DNA from: CAXRDE01 sp964229355
Lineage (GTDB): Bacteria; Cyanobacteriota; Sericytochromatia; UBA7694
NCBI GenBank assembly: GCA_964229355.1
Contig: CAXRDE010000001.1
Location: 1-64,000 of the forward strand
Length of the DNA stretch: 64,000 nucleotides
Reading direction: 5' to 3'
Shown: positions 25,127 through 34,183 of the stretch, piece after piece
Position numbering within the stretch: position 1 is the first letter of the stretch
Layout of the letters: each line of letters begins with the position of its first letter
Notes under the pieces: model-generated
Seen by the model: the letters and a program-made list of their open reading frames with translations, nothing else
What the model was told of the DNA's origin: nothing
The model's database searches: none
Translations under genes and position numbers: made by a program

Positions 25127-25966
25127 ATGAATAACGAATCAATCTATCTTATTAAATATGGCGGCAACGCCATGACTCACCCTGAACTCAAACGAAGCAT
25201 ACTGCAGCAGCTCTGCCAGTTCAGAGCCCAGGGACATAGCGTCGTGCTGGTGCACGGCGGAGGCCCATTTATTCAGGCGGCTTTAGATAAAGCAAGTATC
25301 GCCTCTACGTTTATTGGAGGTCACCGCAAAACGCCCGCCGAAGCCTTAGACACCATAGAAACCGCCTTAAAAATTACCGTTAACGCAGATCTGGTGCGCG
25401 AGCTACAGGCCCTGGGTGTCAACGCCGTGGGGCTTTCTGGTCAGGACGGCCAGCTCGTCACGGCGCGCAAACGTCAGTATCGCGAAAGTGTCAATGGAGA
25501 ATGGGTCCACCATGATCTCGGCCATGTAGGGGATGTGACCGAAGTCAACCCTCGCCTGATTCATACGCTGCTCAGCGGCGACTTTTTACCTGTGATCACC
25601 TGCCTGGCCAACGATAAGCAGGGCCAACGCTACAATATTAACGCCGACCTGTTTGCCGGACACCTGGCGGGTGCCTTACAGGTCAGAGAATTCCTGGTGC
25701 TGACCGACGTGGACGGACTTTTAGCAGATCGCCACGACCCCCAGAGCCTGATTCGCCACCTGAATGTGTCAGAGCTGATCACCCAACAAAAAAGCGGCCG
25801 CATTCAAGGGGGCATGATCCCCAAACTCGAGGCCTGTGCCGTGGCCTTAGAAACGGGAGCTCGACGCGCCCGCATTATTAACGGTACCCGCCCCGAACAA
25901 CTCCAGCAAGTACTCAACCATGCAACGATAGGAACCCAAATTACCCATGCAAACCTCCACCCTTAA
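25127..25966 (+). CDS. argB: acetylglutamate kinase
   Basis: Phosphorylates N-acetylglutamate with ATP, the second step of arginine synthesis. Amino acid kinase fold with IKYGGNAM (Lys in phosphate binding), VLVHGGGPFI, GLSGQDGQL, and the C-terminal GGMIPKLEAC. The N-terminal arginine-sensing helix of feedback-inhibited versions is short or absent, since the protein begins just before strand 1. It leads the argB-argD-argC-argJ operon. There is no Shine-Dalgarno. TAGAAT at 25115-25120 ends six bases before ATG, so it may be leaderless; TATAAT at 25090-25095 is another possible -10. Arginine control is expected but no clear ARG box is seen. Confidence 0.95.
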   Translation: MNNESIYLIKYGGNAMTHPELKRSILQQLCQFRAQGHSVVLVHGGGPFIQAALDKASIASTFIGGHRKTPAEALDTIETALKITVNADLVRELQALGVNAVGLSGQDGQLVTARKRQYRESVNGEWVHHDLGHVGDVTEVNPRLIHTLLSGDFLPVITCLANDKQGQRYNINADLFAGHLAGALQVREFLVLTDVDGLLADRHDPQSLIRHLNVSELITQQKSGRIQGGMIPKLEACAVALETGARRARIINGTRPEQLQQVLNHATIGTQITHANLHP

Positions 25967-27170
25967 TCCCAAAAGCACTCCAGACACCTACACCAACGCC
26001 GACCTGCACGCCATGGATGCCCGATATTATCTTCCCACCTTTAAGCGCTACCCCATTGCCCTGGCCAAAGGGCAGGGCAGTGAAGTGTGGGATGTGGAGG
26101 GAAAACGTTACATTGATATGCTGGCGGGTATCGCCGTCAGCAATGTGGGACACAGTCATCCCGAGGTGGTGGCTGCCATCCAAAAACAAGCAGAACAGCT
26201 GATCCATATCTCCAATTTTTACGTCAGCGTGCCCCAGATGGAACTGGCCGAGCAGTTGGTGAACTTATCGGGTTTGGCGCGGGTCTTCTTTTGCAATAGC
26301 GGCGCTGAAGCCCTGGAAGGCGCCTTTAAAGTGGCCCGCAAATATGCCCATCAGCAGGGCAAAGGGGGCACGATTTATGCCTTCACAGGGGCATTTCATG
26401 GCCGAACCCTGGCCACCATAGCTACCGGAAAACCCGCCATGCAGCAAGGTTTCGGCCCCATACCTGAGGGTTTTAAAACCCTGCCTTTTAACGACATAGC
26501 CGCCCTGGAGAAAGCCTATAGCGAAGACATGGCCGCCGTTGTCGTCGAACCCATTCAAGGGGAAGGAGGCGTGCGTCCCGCGCACACTGAATTTTTACGC
26601 CAATTGCGCAGCTTCTGCGATGCGCGAGGCGTGGCCCTGATTTTTGATGAGGTGCAAACAGGAGTTGGCCGCACAGGAGCGTGGTTTGCCAAAGATCACG
26701 TGCAGGTACAACCCGATATTATAACCCTGGCCAAGGGTCTGGGGAGCGGCGTCCCCATTGGAGCCATCCTCTGTAATGACAAGCTGAGCGCAGTCATTGA
26801 TTACGGGGATCATGGCACCACCTTTGGGGGCAACCCACTGGCCTGTGCGGCAGCTCTGGCAACCCTTAGGGTCATTCACAACGAAGAACTACTCGCCACA
26901 GCCCGCAGCCAGGGCCACTGGCTGCGCAGCGAAATCCGTCAGTGGCAGTTGCCGCTGATCGAAGAAGTACGGGGACAGGGTCTGATGATCGGTGTAGTGC
27001 TCAAAGCAAGTGCCAAACCGGTGGTCGAAAAACTGCTGGCGCGTGGTATTCTTGCCAACGCCACCGCCGACAATGTTTTGCGTCTCGTACCCCCTTTAAA
27101 TATTCCACGGGCTTTGCTCACAGAGGTGCTGGACACCTTAAAGCAGGTGCTCACGGAGGCAAGCCCATGA
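25947..27170 (+). CDS. argD: acetylornithine aminotransferase
   Basis: PLP enzyme converting N-acetylglutamate semialdehyde to N-acetylornithine with glutamate as donor; family members often also serve lysine synthesis. Class III aminotransferase motifs are present: NSGAEALEGAFKVARK, IFDEVQTGVGRTG, and ITLAKGLGSGVPIGA containing the PLP lysine. The length, 407, is normal. It overlaps argB by 20 bases and argC by four (ATGA), so the operon is tightly coupled. Confidence 0.95.
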   Translation: MQTSTLNPKSTPDTYTNADLHAMDARYYLPTFKRYPIALAKGQGSEVWDVEGKRYIDMLAGIAVSNVGHSHPEVVAAIQKQAEQLIHISNFYVSVPQMELAEQLVNLSGLARVFFCNSGAEALEGAFKVARKYAHQQGKGGTIYAFTGAFHGRTLATIATGKPAMQQGFGPIPEGFKTLPFNDIAALEKAYSEDMAAVVVEPIQGEGGVRPAHTEFLRQLRSFCDARGVALIFDEVQTGVGRTGAWFAKDHVQVQPDIITLAKGLGSGVPIGAILCNDKLSAVIDYGDHGTTFGGNPLACAAALATLRVIHNEELLATARSQGHWLRSEIRQWQLPLIEEVRGQGLMIGVVLKASAKPVVEKLLARGILANATADNVLRLVPPLNIPRALLTEVLDTLKQVLTEASP

Positions 27171-28243
27171 AGACCTTTCGTGTGGGCATTATGGGGGCCA
27201 CCGGCTATACGGGCTCTGAACTGGTGCGCCTTTTAAGCGCCCACCCCCAGATTCACATCGCTTATATCACCTCTGAGTCTCGCACTGGAGAGACCTTTGG
27301 TGATGTACATCCCGCCTTTGCTTCCGCCACCCCGTTGACCCTGCAATCTGTAGAAAGCATCTTCGAAAACCCCATCGCCGTGGACTGTGTGTTTTTGGCC
27401 CTGCCCCACGGGGTCTCAATGGACTACGTGAAGCGTCTACAAACCCTCGCGAATCCACCTCGCATGATTGACTTTTCAGGGGACTTCCGTCTAAGTAGTC
27501 CCGAGGTCTATACCCAGTGGTATCATAAGCCCCATGGTTACAGGGCGGGATTTGAGCAAGCGGTTTATGGTCTGCCTGAACTGTTTCGCTCCCGTATTGC
27601 AGACGCGAGCCTGGTAGCCAATCCGGGCTGTTTTCCCACCGCAACCCTGTTGGCACTGGCGCCCTTGATGGATGGCAGACAAACCCCAGAATGGCAGTTA
27701 AGTAAAAGTTTTTGTATTGTGGACGCAAAAACCGGTGTGACCGGTGCCGGCGTTCGCGCCACGCCCACCACCCACTTTGCCAACGTGCACGATAATTTTA
27801 AGGCCTATGGCCTCAAAAGCCATCGCCATACCATCGAAATTCAAGAAGTTCTGGAGCAATTTCAGCCTCAGGCACCCACGGTGCAATTCACCCCCCATTT
27901 ATTGCCCGTGGATCGGGGTATTTTTGCCACCCTTTACCTCCGCTTAAAAAATCCTGATCGGCTGAAAACAAGCCCCGAAGCGCTGCAGAAGCATTACGTA
28001 GACTACTACCGTCATCACCCTTTTGTACGGGTCTGTAACGAGCCGCCCACCCTGAAGGCCGTGCGCGGCAGCAACCACTGCCACCTGTACGTGGATTGGG
28101 ATGAACGCACCGAGACCCTGCTGGTCATCAGCGCGCTGGATAATCTGGTCAAAGGGGCCGCCGGACAGGCCATTCAAAATATGAACTTAATGTTGGGACT
28201 GCCCGAAGACATGGGGCTTCAACAGCAGCCCCTGAGCCCCTAA
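27167..28243 (+). CDS. argC: N-acetyl-gamma-glutamyl-phosphate reductase
   Basis: NADPH-dependent reduction of acetylglutamyl phosphate to the semialdehyde. An N-terminal Rossmann motif (GIMGATGYTGSELVRLL), the catalytic Cys in ANPGCFPTATLL (about residue 149) and AKTGVTGAG are visible. The start is ATG 27167 with GGAGG seven bases upstream and a four-base overlap with argD; the 358-residue length agrees with the family. A longer frame upstream is only argD read out of frame. Confidence 0.95.
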   Translation: MKTFRVGIMGATGYTGSELVRLLSAHPQIHIAYITSESRTGETFGDVHPAFASATPLTLQSVESIFENPIAVDCVFLALPHGVSMDYVKRLQTLANPPRMIDFSGDFRLSSPEVYTQWYHKPHGYRAGFEQAVYGLPELFRSRIADASLVANPGCFPTATLLALAPLMDGRQTPEWQLSKSFCIVDAKTGVTGAGVRATPTTHFANVHDNFKAYGLKSHRHTIEIQEVLEQFQPQAPTVQFTPHLLPVDRGIFATLYLRLKNPDRLKTSPEALQKHYVDYYRHHPFVRVCNEPPTLKAVRGSNHCHLYVDWDERTETLLVISALDNLVKGAAGQAIQNMNLMLGLPEDMGLQQQPLSP

Positions 28244-28269
28244 ACAAAAAGAGAGACACAAAACACATC

Positions 28270-29481
28270 ATGATTAAAAATATTACCAACGTCAGAGGCA
28301 TCAAATGCTGGGGATCCCACAGCGGCGTTAAATCCCTGCGCCGGGATCTGGCCCTGATTTACTCCGAAGTTCCCGCCAGCGCCGCCGCCGTCTTTACCCA
28401 GAATCAGGTGGTGGCAGAACCCGTCAAGGTGTCTCGGGCCAATATTCAAGATCACCGTGCCCAGGCCATTGTGATCAATGCGGGCAATGCCAACGCCTGC
28501 ACGGGCGCCCAGGGCTACCAGGGTGCCCAGGCCATGGTCCACGCCACCGCCGAGGCCCTCAACATCCCTGCTCACGATGTGCTGGTGGCCTCTACAGGGG
28601 TCATCGGCAAGGTATTTCCCACCGACGACGTGGTCAAAGGCATTCACAACATGGCCCCCAAAATCAGCAACAAGTCCAAGGCGGGCTCGTTTACCGCCAA
28701 TGCCATCTTAACCACCGATACCTTTGCCAAAGAAGGATTTTTGGAGTTTGAATGGGATGGGCGCATGATAAATATGGGCGGTATTGCCAAGGGTTCAGGC
28801 ATGATTCACCCCAATATGGCCACCATGTTGGCCTTTATTGTGACCGATATAGCCATTGACCCGCAACTCTTGCAACGCACCGTCAAAAAAGTGGTGGACA
28901 ATACCTTTAACATGATTACCGTGGATGGCGATACCTCCACCAACGATATGGTGGCCGTACTGGCCAACGGCCTGGCAGAGAACACCCCCATTACCCAGGA
29001 AAGTGATCCCGGATTTGCCATTTTTGAAGCCCACCTGGATGAAATGATGGCGCATCTGGCCAAACTGATTGTTTCTGACGGCGAAGGCGCCTCTAAATTT
29101 ATTGAATATAACGTGGTGAACGCACCCAGCGAGGAAACCGCGCGCAAGCTCTGCCGGGCTATTTCCAGCTCTGCCCTGGTCAAAACCGCCATGTTTGGCC
29201 GGGACCCCAACTGGGGTCGCATTATTTGTGCCGCAGGCAATGCGGGTGTGCCCTTTGATTACACCACGGTAGATCTGTATTTGGGCAATGAGAGCAAGCA
29301 GGTGAAATTACTCTCACAGGGTGTCCCTCAGGATTACGAGCGCGCCTATCTCAAAAAGTTATTGCGCGACTCCCATGTGGTCACCCGACTAGATATGGGA
29401 CAGGGTGAACACCAGGCTCGCGCCTGCGGTGCAGATCTCACCACAGACTACGTACTGTTTAATTCGGTGTACACTACCTAG
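28270..29481 (+). CDS. argJ: glutamate N-acetyltransferase / ornithine acetyltransferase
   Basis: Transfers the acetyl group of N-acetylornithine to glutamate, regenerating acetylglutamate so the pathway cycles. The precursor cleaves itself at the Ala-Thr bond of NMATMLAF (Thr185), and the new N-terminal Thr is the nucleophile; this motif is intact, as is KGSGMIHPN before it. The protein also has FGRDPNWGR. The enzyme closes the acetyl cycle, so argA is needed only to prime it, if the enzyme is monofunctional; no argA is in the window. It ends overlapping the convergent glycosyltransferase gene by eight bases. Confidence 0.96.
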   Translation: MIKNITNVRGIKCWGSHSGVKSLRRDLALIYSEVPASAAAVFTQNQVVAEPVKVSRANIQDHRAQAIVINAGNANACTGAQGYQGAQAMVHATAEALNIPAHDVLVASTGVIGKVFPTDDVVKGIHNMAPKISNKSKAGSFTANAILTTDTFAKEGFLEFEWDGRMINMGGIAKGSGMIHPNMATMLAFIVTDIAIDPQLLQRTVKKVVDNTFNMITVDGDTSTNDMVAVLANGLAENTPITQESDPGFAIFEAHLDEMMAHLAKLIVSDGEGASKFIEYNVVNAPSEETARKLCRAISSSALVKTAMFGRDPNWGRIICAAGNAGVPFDYTTVDLYLGNESKQVKLLSQGVPQDYERAYLKKLLRDSHVVTRLDMGQGEHQARACGADLTTDYVLFNSVYTT

Positions 29482-30760
29482 AGGACAGCCCCTCGAAAGA
29501 GAGCACAACATCATCGCACACAGACGGCCAGTCTCCCGGCTCGGTCTGACGGAATAAAACAAAATCACTGCGTTCTGCGGGATACCAGGGACTCTGGCGA
29601 TAAACCGAGCTCAACCAACGCCAGTCCGCCACATAAGAAAGCAAGAGACGGGTCGGCACCCGCAACGCCGCACCCAGGTGAGCCATGACGGTATCCACCG
29701 TGATCAGGGCGTCCATCTGCTGTAAAAAGCCCGCTGTGTGCGCAAAATCGTGCAGCTGAGGCCTCAAATCCGTTAAGGGCAGTTGCGCAGCCACCCGCTG
29801 TAATTCAAGCTCATCCCCGGCTGAAAGATGGTATTGAAAACTGTAAAAATGCAGTTCAGGGTATTGCTGAGACAAGATCCGTAAGAGCGCCACAAGCTGC
29901 GGGAGTGGTAGATTGCGCCGCTGGGCTGTGGGGGCCAGGGGATTGGCCTGCCAGGCAATGCCCACCCGTCGAAAGCCTGTCTCCTCGTTCTTTGCGGGTG
30001 AAGGCAAGCCGTCCACCAACGCCGGAAAAAGTGGCGCCCAGGGCAAGGGCAAATGCTCGAGCTGGGCGCGACACACATGAGGCAGAGCGTACAAGGGCAA
30101 CCAAAGATCAAAGGCGTCCTGGTGCAAGGCGGTCTCAGCATCCTTGTAAAAGGTGACGCAGTGCAAAGGGCTGTAGGCCCGGGCACCCGGTGGCAAAAGC
30201 AGGGAACTTAACTCGGGGTGACTACAAAACCCCACCTGCTGGCATCCGGTGGCCTGGCCCAATAAAGGCACAAAACGCAGCCACTGTAAACAGTCCCCAA
30301 AGCCTTCAAGGGCTTGCACCAGCACCCGTTTCCCCGCCAACGTTTCGCCCTGCCAACGGGGAAGCACCTGCAAAGCGTCGGGCGCCGGACGTTCGTGCCC
30401 ACCGGCAAACTTGGCCAAAAAACCTTGCCAGCCCTGGGTATAATTGCCCTGTGCCAATTGACACAGGGCCCAGTTAAAGCGCAATTGCGCCCTGGCCTGC
30501 GGATCTACACAGCGGCGAAGGGCCTCTTGATAGCTGCGCTCTGCACGGGCAAAGTCCTGCAAATCCCGTTGAATATTGGCCAGGTTTCCCCAAACATGAA
30601 AGCGTTCGGGGGCCATCTGTACGGCCTGCTGGGCGTGGTAAAGGGCATCGGTATAACGCCCCTGTTGCTTGCACTGCAGGTAAAGGCGCTGGTGCGCTTG
30701 CGCCTGCTGTGCCCGCCCGCCCGGTATAAACTCAGGGGGCGAAGTCAATGTGAAGCTCAC
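29474..30760 (-). CDS. TPR protein with glycosyltransferase-9-like domain
   Basis: About 90 residues of TPR-like helices (with LYLQCKQQGRYTDALYHAQQAV and FHVWGNLANIQRDLQDFARAE) precede a GT-B domain. The latter has RWQGETLAGKRVLVQALEGFGD, VGIAWQANP and a C-terminal DFAHTAGFLQQMDALITVD, then TVMAHLGAAL, DWRW and SPWYP, the pattern of heptosyltransferase-like TPR proteins. It probably glycosylates a protein or surface glycan, or binds one. The start is uncertain: GTG 30760 and TTG 30748 both lie inside the end of the ArsA-type gene; a GGTGAG site favours TTG. It is the last gene of a minus-strand operon. Confidence 0.75.
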   Translation of the reverse strand: MSFTLTSPPEFIPGGRAQQAQAHQRLYLQCKQQGRYTDALYHAQQAVQMAPERFHVWGNLANIQRDLQDFARAERSYQEALRRCVDPQARAQLRFNWALCQLAQGNYTQGWQGFLAKFAGGHERPAPDALQVLPRWQGETLAGKRVLVQALEGFGDCLQWLRFVPLLGQATGCQQVGFCSHPELSSLLLPPGARAYSPLHCVTFYKDAETALHQDAFDLWLPLYALPHVCRAQLEHLPLPWAPLFPALVDGLPSPAKNEETGFRRVGIAWQANPLAPTAQRRNLPLPQLVALLRILSQQYPELHFYSFQYHLSAGDELELQRVAAQLPLTDLRPQLHDFAHTAGFLQQMDALITVDTVMAHLGAALRVPTRLLLSYVADWRWLSSVYRQSPWYPAERSDFVLFRQTEPGDWPSVCDDVVLSFEGLSSR

Positions 30761-31886
30761 CCGATTGAAAACGGGCCCCGATGGGATTGAGCGGTGCCAG
30801 GGTGGCAGGCAGAATAATCGAGCGACGGACATTGTTAATGGTCAGGATCAACTCATCGCCCTTTTTGCGCAGGTCAAAGCGCTCCACCTCAAATTTTGGA
30901 AAACGTCGCCGCAAGGTATAGCCCGTCTCCGTTTTTTCCACCTCTTGAATCTGCTCGTGAAAGAGAATGTCTGCCGGATCCTCTGGGAAAGCCATTGCGC
31001 CCACCTGCTGCAAGTGAGCTTGTCCCACAATTTCACCGGCAAACAGGGGAAGTTCCCGCACGGGAATGGGATGAAAAGACGCTCTGGCCTGTTCAATATA
31101 CCCCTGCTGCAGGGCTTGTTTTTGCGCCAGGAAATCAGAGCCTTCTGCGTTTTTAACCACACGGTTGAGGAGCACTTGATCCACGTTATACCCAAAGAGT
31201 GAAAAGTAGGTAAAGGAGCGCAAGGCCTCTTTGTACACCATTTTTTCGGGGGTCATGACAATACGAATGGAGGTCTGCTGGGGATCTAGCAAGCGTTTTT
31301 GCACCCGTGCCACCCCGGCAAACAAGGTCCCCATGGCCTTACTGATGGCCTGAGTGGGCAAGTTCAGCGCGGTTTTAACCACCGGCTGCAAAATACCCAT
31401 GTTTTCAATAGAGACTTTAAACAAATGCTCCAAATACCAGTCAATGACATCGGGCATGCTGATTAAACGAATGGTCTCACCGGTGGGCGCACAATCTAAA
31501 ATAATCACATCATAGTCCCCGGACTCGGCTTTTTCATCCACGTGCAACAGCGCGCAGACTTCTTCCATCCCGGGCATGACCGCCAGTTCATCGGCCACCA
31601 CATGATCAAAACCGCGGGTGACCAGCAAAGCGCTGAGCGAGGTTTGCAGCTCGCCCCAATAGCGCTGAATGTCTTTGAGCACGTTCACTTCCTGGGCCCA
31701 CAGGTTGTCGACGATGAGCGTGGGCTCAGAGCTCAACTGAATGTCAAAGGAATCCGCCAACGAGTGGGCCGGGTCCGTGCTAATAACCAGCGTACGGTGG
31801 CCCTGGGCCGCACATTGCAAGGCCGTCGCTGCGGAGAGGGTGGTCTTGCCCACACCCCCTTTGCCCGTATACAGTAAAATGCGCAT
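30732..31886 (-). CDS. ArsA/GET3-type ATPase
   Basis: Soluble ATPase with a deviant Walker A (GKGGVGKTT, residues about 8-16), switch I STDPAHSLADSFD and switch II-like LDCAPTGETIRL, all intact. The domain spans about 300 residues. The last 80 residues (FPKFEVERFDLRKKGDEL and NNVRRSIILPATL) resemble the HSP20-like extension seen in many cyanobacterial ArsA-like proteins. ArsA drives arsenite export with ArsB; GET3 delivers tail-anchored proteins. No ars genes are nearby, and the metal-binding Cys of ArsA cannot be confirmed, so a GET3-like or unassigned role is more likely. Only three bases separate it from phnA upstream. Confidence 0.88.
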   Translation of the reverse strand: MRILLYTGKGGVGKTTLSAATALQCAAQGHRTLVISTDPAHSLADSFDIQLSSEPTLIVDNLWAQEVNVLKDIQRYWGELQTSLSALLVTRGFDHVVADELAVMPGMEEVCALLHVDEKAESGDYDVIILDCAPTGETIRLISMPDVIDWYLEHLFKVSIENMGILQPVVKTALNLPTQAISKAMGTLFAGVARVQKRLLDPQQTSIRIVMTPEKMVYKEALRSFTYFSLFGYNVDQVLLNRVVKNAEGSDFLAQKQALQQGYIEQARASFHPIPVRELPLFAGEIVGQAHLQQVGAMAFPEDPADILFHEQIQEVEKTETGYTLRRRFPKFEVERFDLRKKGDELILTINNVRRSIILPATLAPLNPIGARFQSGELHIDFAP

Positions 31887-31889
31887 GGT

Positions 31890-32510
31890 TTAAGCCTTCT
31901 TCATAAATTCGGTTTTTAACATAATGACGGTTTTATTGATCCGCCCTTCGATATAGCCGGGGTCATCGGTTAAACGAATATTTTTAACCAGAGTGCCCCG
32001 CTTGGCGGTAAAAGAAGTCCCCTTCACGTCCAGGTCCTTAATCAGGTGCACATCGTCACCGTCTTGCAAGACGGTGCCATTGCTATCAAAGGTTTTAGCG
32101 CCGCTGCTAGCACCTCCCTCTACACCCTGTTGCGCCCAGTGTAAAACCTCATCTTCAAAATAAATTTGATCCAACAGGTCCTGGGCCCAGGTTTCGGCTT
32201 TCAAGTGTTGCAACATCCGCCAGGCCATCACCTGCACCACCGCATGTTCACTCCAGATTTTCTCCTGGAGTCCGTACCAGTGGTTGGCATCTATCTGTGA
32301 AGGGTCTTCAATTTGCTGCAAACAATCCTCACAGAGAAACAGCGTCTGCTCTAACCGGGGGCTTTCCGGCACGGGCGCCACCTCATAGGCGGTTAAGGCT
32401 GTACGCGCATCGCAAAGTTCACATTGCGACTTGCTGCGGCGGGCCAGCTCCTTTCCTAAAGCATTGAGCGCTTCTTGATGGGCTTTGTGACGGGCCAGAC
32501 CCTGGGACAT
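31890..32510 (-). CDS. phnA: PhnA-type zinc-ribbon protein
   Basis: An N-terminal zinc ribbon with CELC and LCEDC (four Cys), an alpha-helical middle, and the C-terminal SH3-like PhnA domain with DSNGTVLQDGDDVHLIKDL and KRGTLVKNIRLTDD. The family was named after phosphonate operons but is widespread and its role is not established. ATG 32510 follows GAAGG and has the expected family N-terminus. It sits between the SDR gene and the ArsA-type gene in one operon. Confidence 0.85.
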   Translation of the reverse strand: MSQGLARHKAHQEALNALGKELARRSKSQCELCDARTALTAYEVAPVPESPRLEQTLFLCEDCLQQIEDPSQIDANHWYGLQEKIWSEHAVVQVMAWRMLQHLKAETWAQDLLDQIYFEDEVLHWAQQGVEGGASSGAKTFDSNGTVLQDGDDVHLIKDLDVKGTSFTAKRGTLVKNIRLTDDPGYIEGRINKTVIMLKTEFMKKA

Positions 32511-32552
32511 AATTTTACCTTCTTCATATAGACCTTTGCCTTTAGTATACAA

Positions 32553-33557
32553 TCAGCACCAATGGGTTTGGCGCCACCAGGTGATAAAATCGTTCATGGC
32601 GGTCTCAACGCTGACCTGGGGAGCATACCCCAATTTTTCACGGGCCTTGTCAATATTTAAGGTTTGCGAACGGCTCATCATGATCACACTATAACGGGTC
32701 AAAGGCGGCTCCGGCTGTCCCGGCTGACGGCGGGCTTTGGCCTCAAGGGCAGCAGCCACGGCATCGGCCACGGCAAAGGGAATCCCTTTGCGAAGATCCA
32801 GCTGCAAATGCAAGCGCTGAAACGCGGTTTGCAAAGTTTGCCACAGCAAGACAGGTTCACCATTGCTAATATTGTAGGCTTCTTGCAGGGCCGGACTGCC
32901 TGAGGGCAGGGTCAGCGCCAATTCAATGGCATGACATACATTGTCCACCGGGGTTAAATCCACGCGATTTTGGCCATGACCTATACGGCGCAGGCGGCCC
33001 GTCTCAAAGGCCCTGAGCAAACGGGGCATAATGACCGTGTCTCCCCGCCCAATTAAAGCCCGGGGCCTTAGCATGACGGTTTCTAAGCCCTGCTCAGCGC
33101 CCGCGAGCACCCGCTGTTCAGCGGCGTATTTGGTTTGCGCATAGGCATTAATAAAGGTGGAAGGCAGCGGATCGCTTTCGCGAATATCTTCACAATCTGC
33201 GTTTTTCACATAAATACTGGGTGTCGAAATGTGCACAAAACGGGGAACGTTTTGCGTCAGTGCGGCAGTCACCACCTGCTCCGTGCCCAGGGTATTGGTG
33301 CGGTAAAAGTCCTCATAACGCCCCCAGGGCGACGACAAACCCGCCGTATGCACAATTGCATCTTGCCCTTTGCACAAGGCCAGAAGATGCGCTTGATCAT
33401 TAATCGACCCCGAAACAAAGCGCGTTCCCAAATGCTTTAAGCGCAGTCCCATCTCCGGATTGCGTCCGGTGGTGGTCACCGTATGTCCCTGTGCCACCAG
33501 GCGCTCCGCCAGACAATACCCCAGAAAACCCGTGGCACCCGTAATGAGAATATTCAT
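32553..33557 (-). CDS. NAD-dependent epimerase/dehydratase (3-beta-HSD-like SDR)
   Basis: Extended short-chain dehydrogenase. The N-terminal MNILITGATGFLG binds NAD(P); YAQTKYAAE gives the catalytic YxxxK; downstream are VMLRPRALIGRGD and VDNVCHAIELAL, typical of 3-beta-hydroxysteroid dehydrogenase/isomerase-like and OleD-like members. It acts on a sugar nucleotide, steroid or lipid; which one is unknown. The start is ATG 33557 with AGGGAG about nine bases upstream. It is the first gene of the SDR-phnA-ArsA-GT operon. Confidence 0.88.
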   Translation of the reverse strand: MNILITGATGFLGYCLAERLVAQGHTVTTTGRNPEMGLRLKHLGTRFVSGSINDQAHLLALCKGQDAIVHTAGLSSPWGRYEDFYRTNTLGTEQVVTAALTQNVPRFVHISTPSIYVKNADCEDIRESDPLPSTFINAYAQTKYAAEQRVLAGAEQGLETVMLRPRALIGRGDTVIMPRLLRAFETGRLRRIGHGQNRVDLTPVDNVCHAIELALTLPSGSPALQEAYNISNGEPVLLWQTLQTAFQRLHLQLDLRKGIPFAVADAVAAALEAKARRQPGQPEPPLTRYSVIMMSRSQTLNIDKAREKLGYAPQVSVETAMNDFITWWRQTHWC

Positions 33558-33688
33558 GTTCGATGACTCCCTTGCGTTGACTGTGAGCACTATACCGCAC
33601 CTGTGTTACCCTCAGAAGCCCATAAGTGAACTGGTATTTCGCGAGGGTTTTCGGGTAAGATAAAGAAAACAGCATCAGGAGGCCCCCC

Positions 33689-34183
33689 ATGAAAATCGCC
33701 TCAGCAAGAGCACTTCTCGTCATGTTTTGCACGGTGGCTATCGCCAGCGCCTGTGACCGCGTGCCCATGGTACCCGACGCCACTCCCGTGGACACCAGCA
33801 GCGTGCGCAATCGCAGTTTTTTAGAAACCTTCCAATACCAACGCTTTGAAGCCATCGACGAACAGATCACAGAGCGTTTAGATGCCGCTTTAAACCCCGA
33901 TCTTGAGGCCGATATCGACCTGGGCAAATTGATCACTGAAGCCGAACCCATTCCGGGCCAGGACTTCAGTCGCAATACCTTTCAGCAACAAACCATTGAC
34001 CAGACCATCGTTAATAAAAACAAGGCCCTGATCGATAACGACGCCATTGATTTAGATAAATTGCGCCACCAAAACACCTTAGACTCCACGGGCGTGCATT
34101 CCCGTCAGCTCATGCAAGAGCAGTTGATCGATCAAAAGTTTGAAGAAAAAAACCGCAGTTTACTTGAAGAGCCCGAAAATTAA
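33689..34183 (+). CDS. small acidic lipoprotein, paralogue of the gene at 37433
   Basis: A lipoprotein signal ends at IASAC (Cys about residue 22). The mature part is short, acidic and helical, with repeated motifs such as IDQTIVNKNKALIDND and QLIDQKFEEKNRSLLEE. The same QLIDQK-EKN motif and a CDRVP/CSRVP start occur in the lipoprotein at 37433-38035, so the two are paralogues. The function is not recognised; they may be periplasmic helical spacers. A strong AGGAGG precedes the ATG. It diverges from the SDR gene and overlaps the convergent membrane gene by four bases. Confidence 0.75.
   Translation: MKIASARALLVMFCTVAIASACDRVPMVPDATPVDTSSVRNRSFLETFQYQRFEAIDEQITERLDAALNPDLEADIDLGKLITEAEPIPGQDFSRNTFQQQTIDQTIVNKNKALIDNDAIDLDKLRHQNTLDSTGVHSRQLMQEQLIDQKFEEKNRSLLEEPEN

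Noticed and set aside
25115..25140. Possible ARG box at the argB start (TGAAT-N4-AATCA)
   Set aside because: Only one half matches the consensus dyad, so it is probably chance.
30732..31886. Calling the ATPase arsA with arsenite resistance
   Set aside because: No arsB, arsR or arsD is near and the key Cys residues could not be confirmed, so only the family is named.
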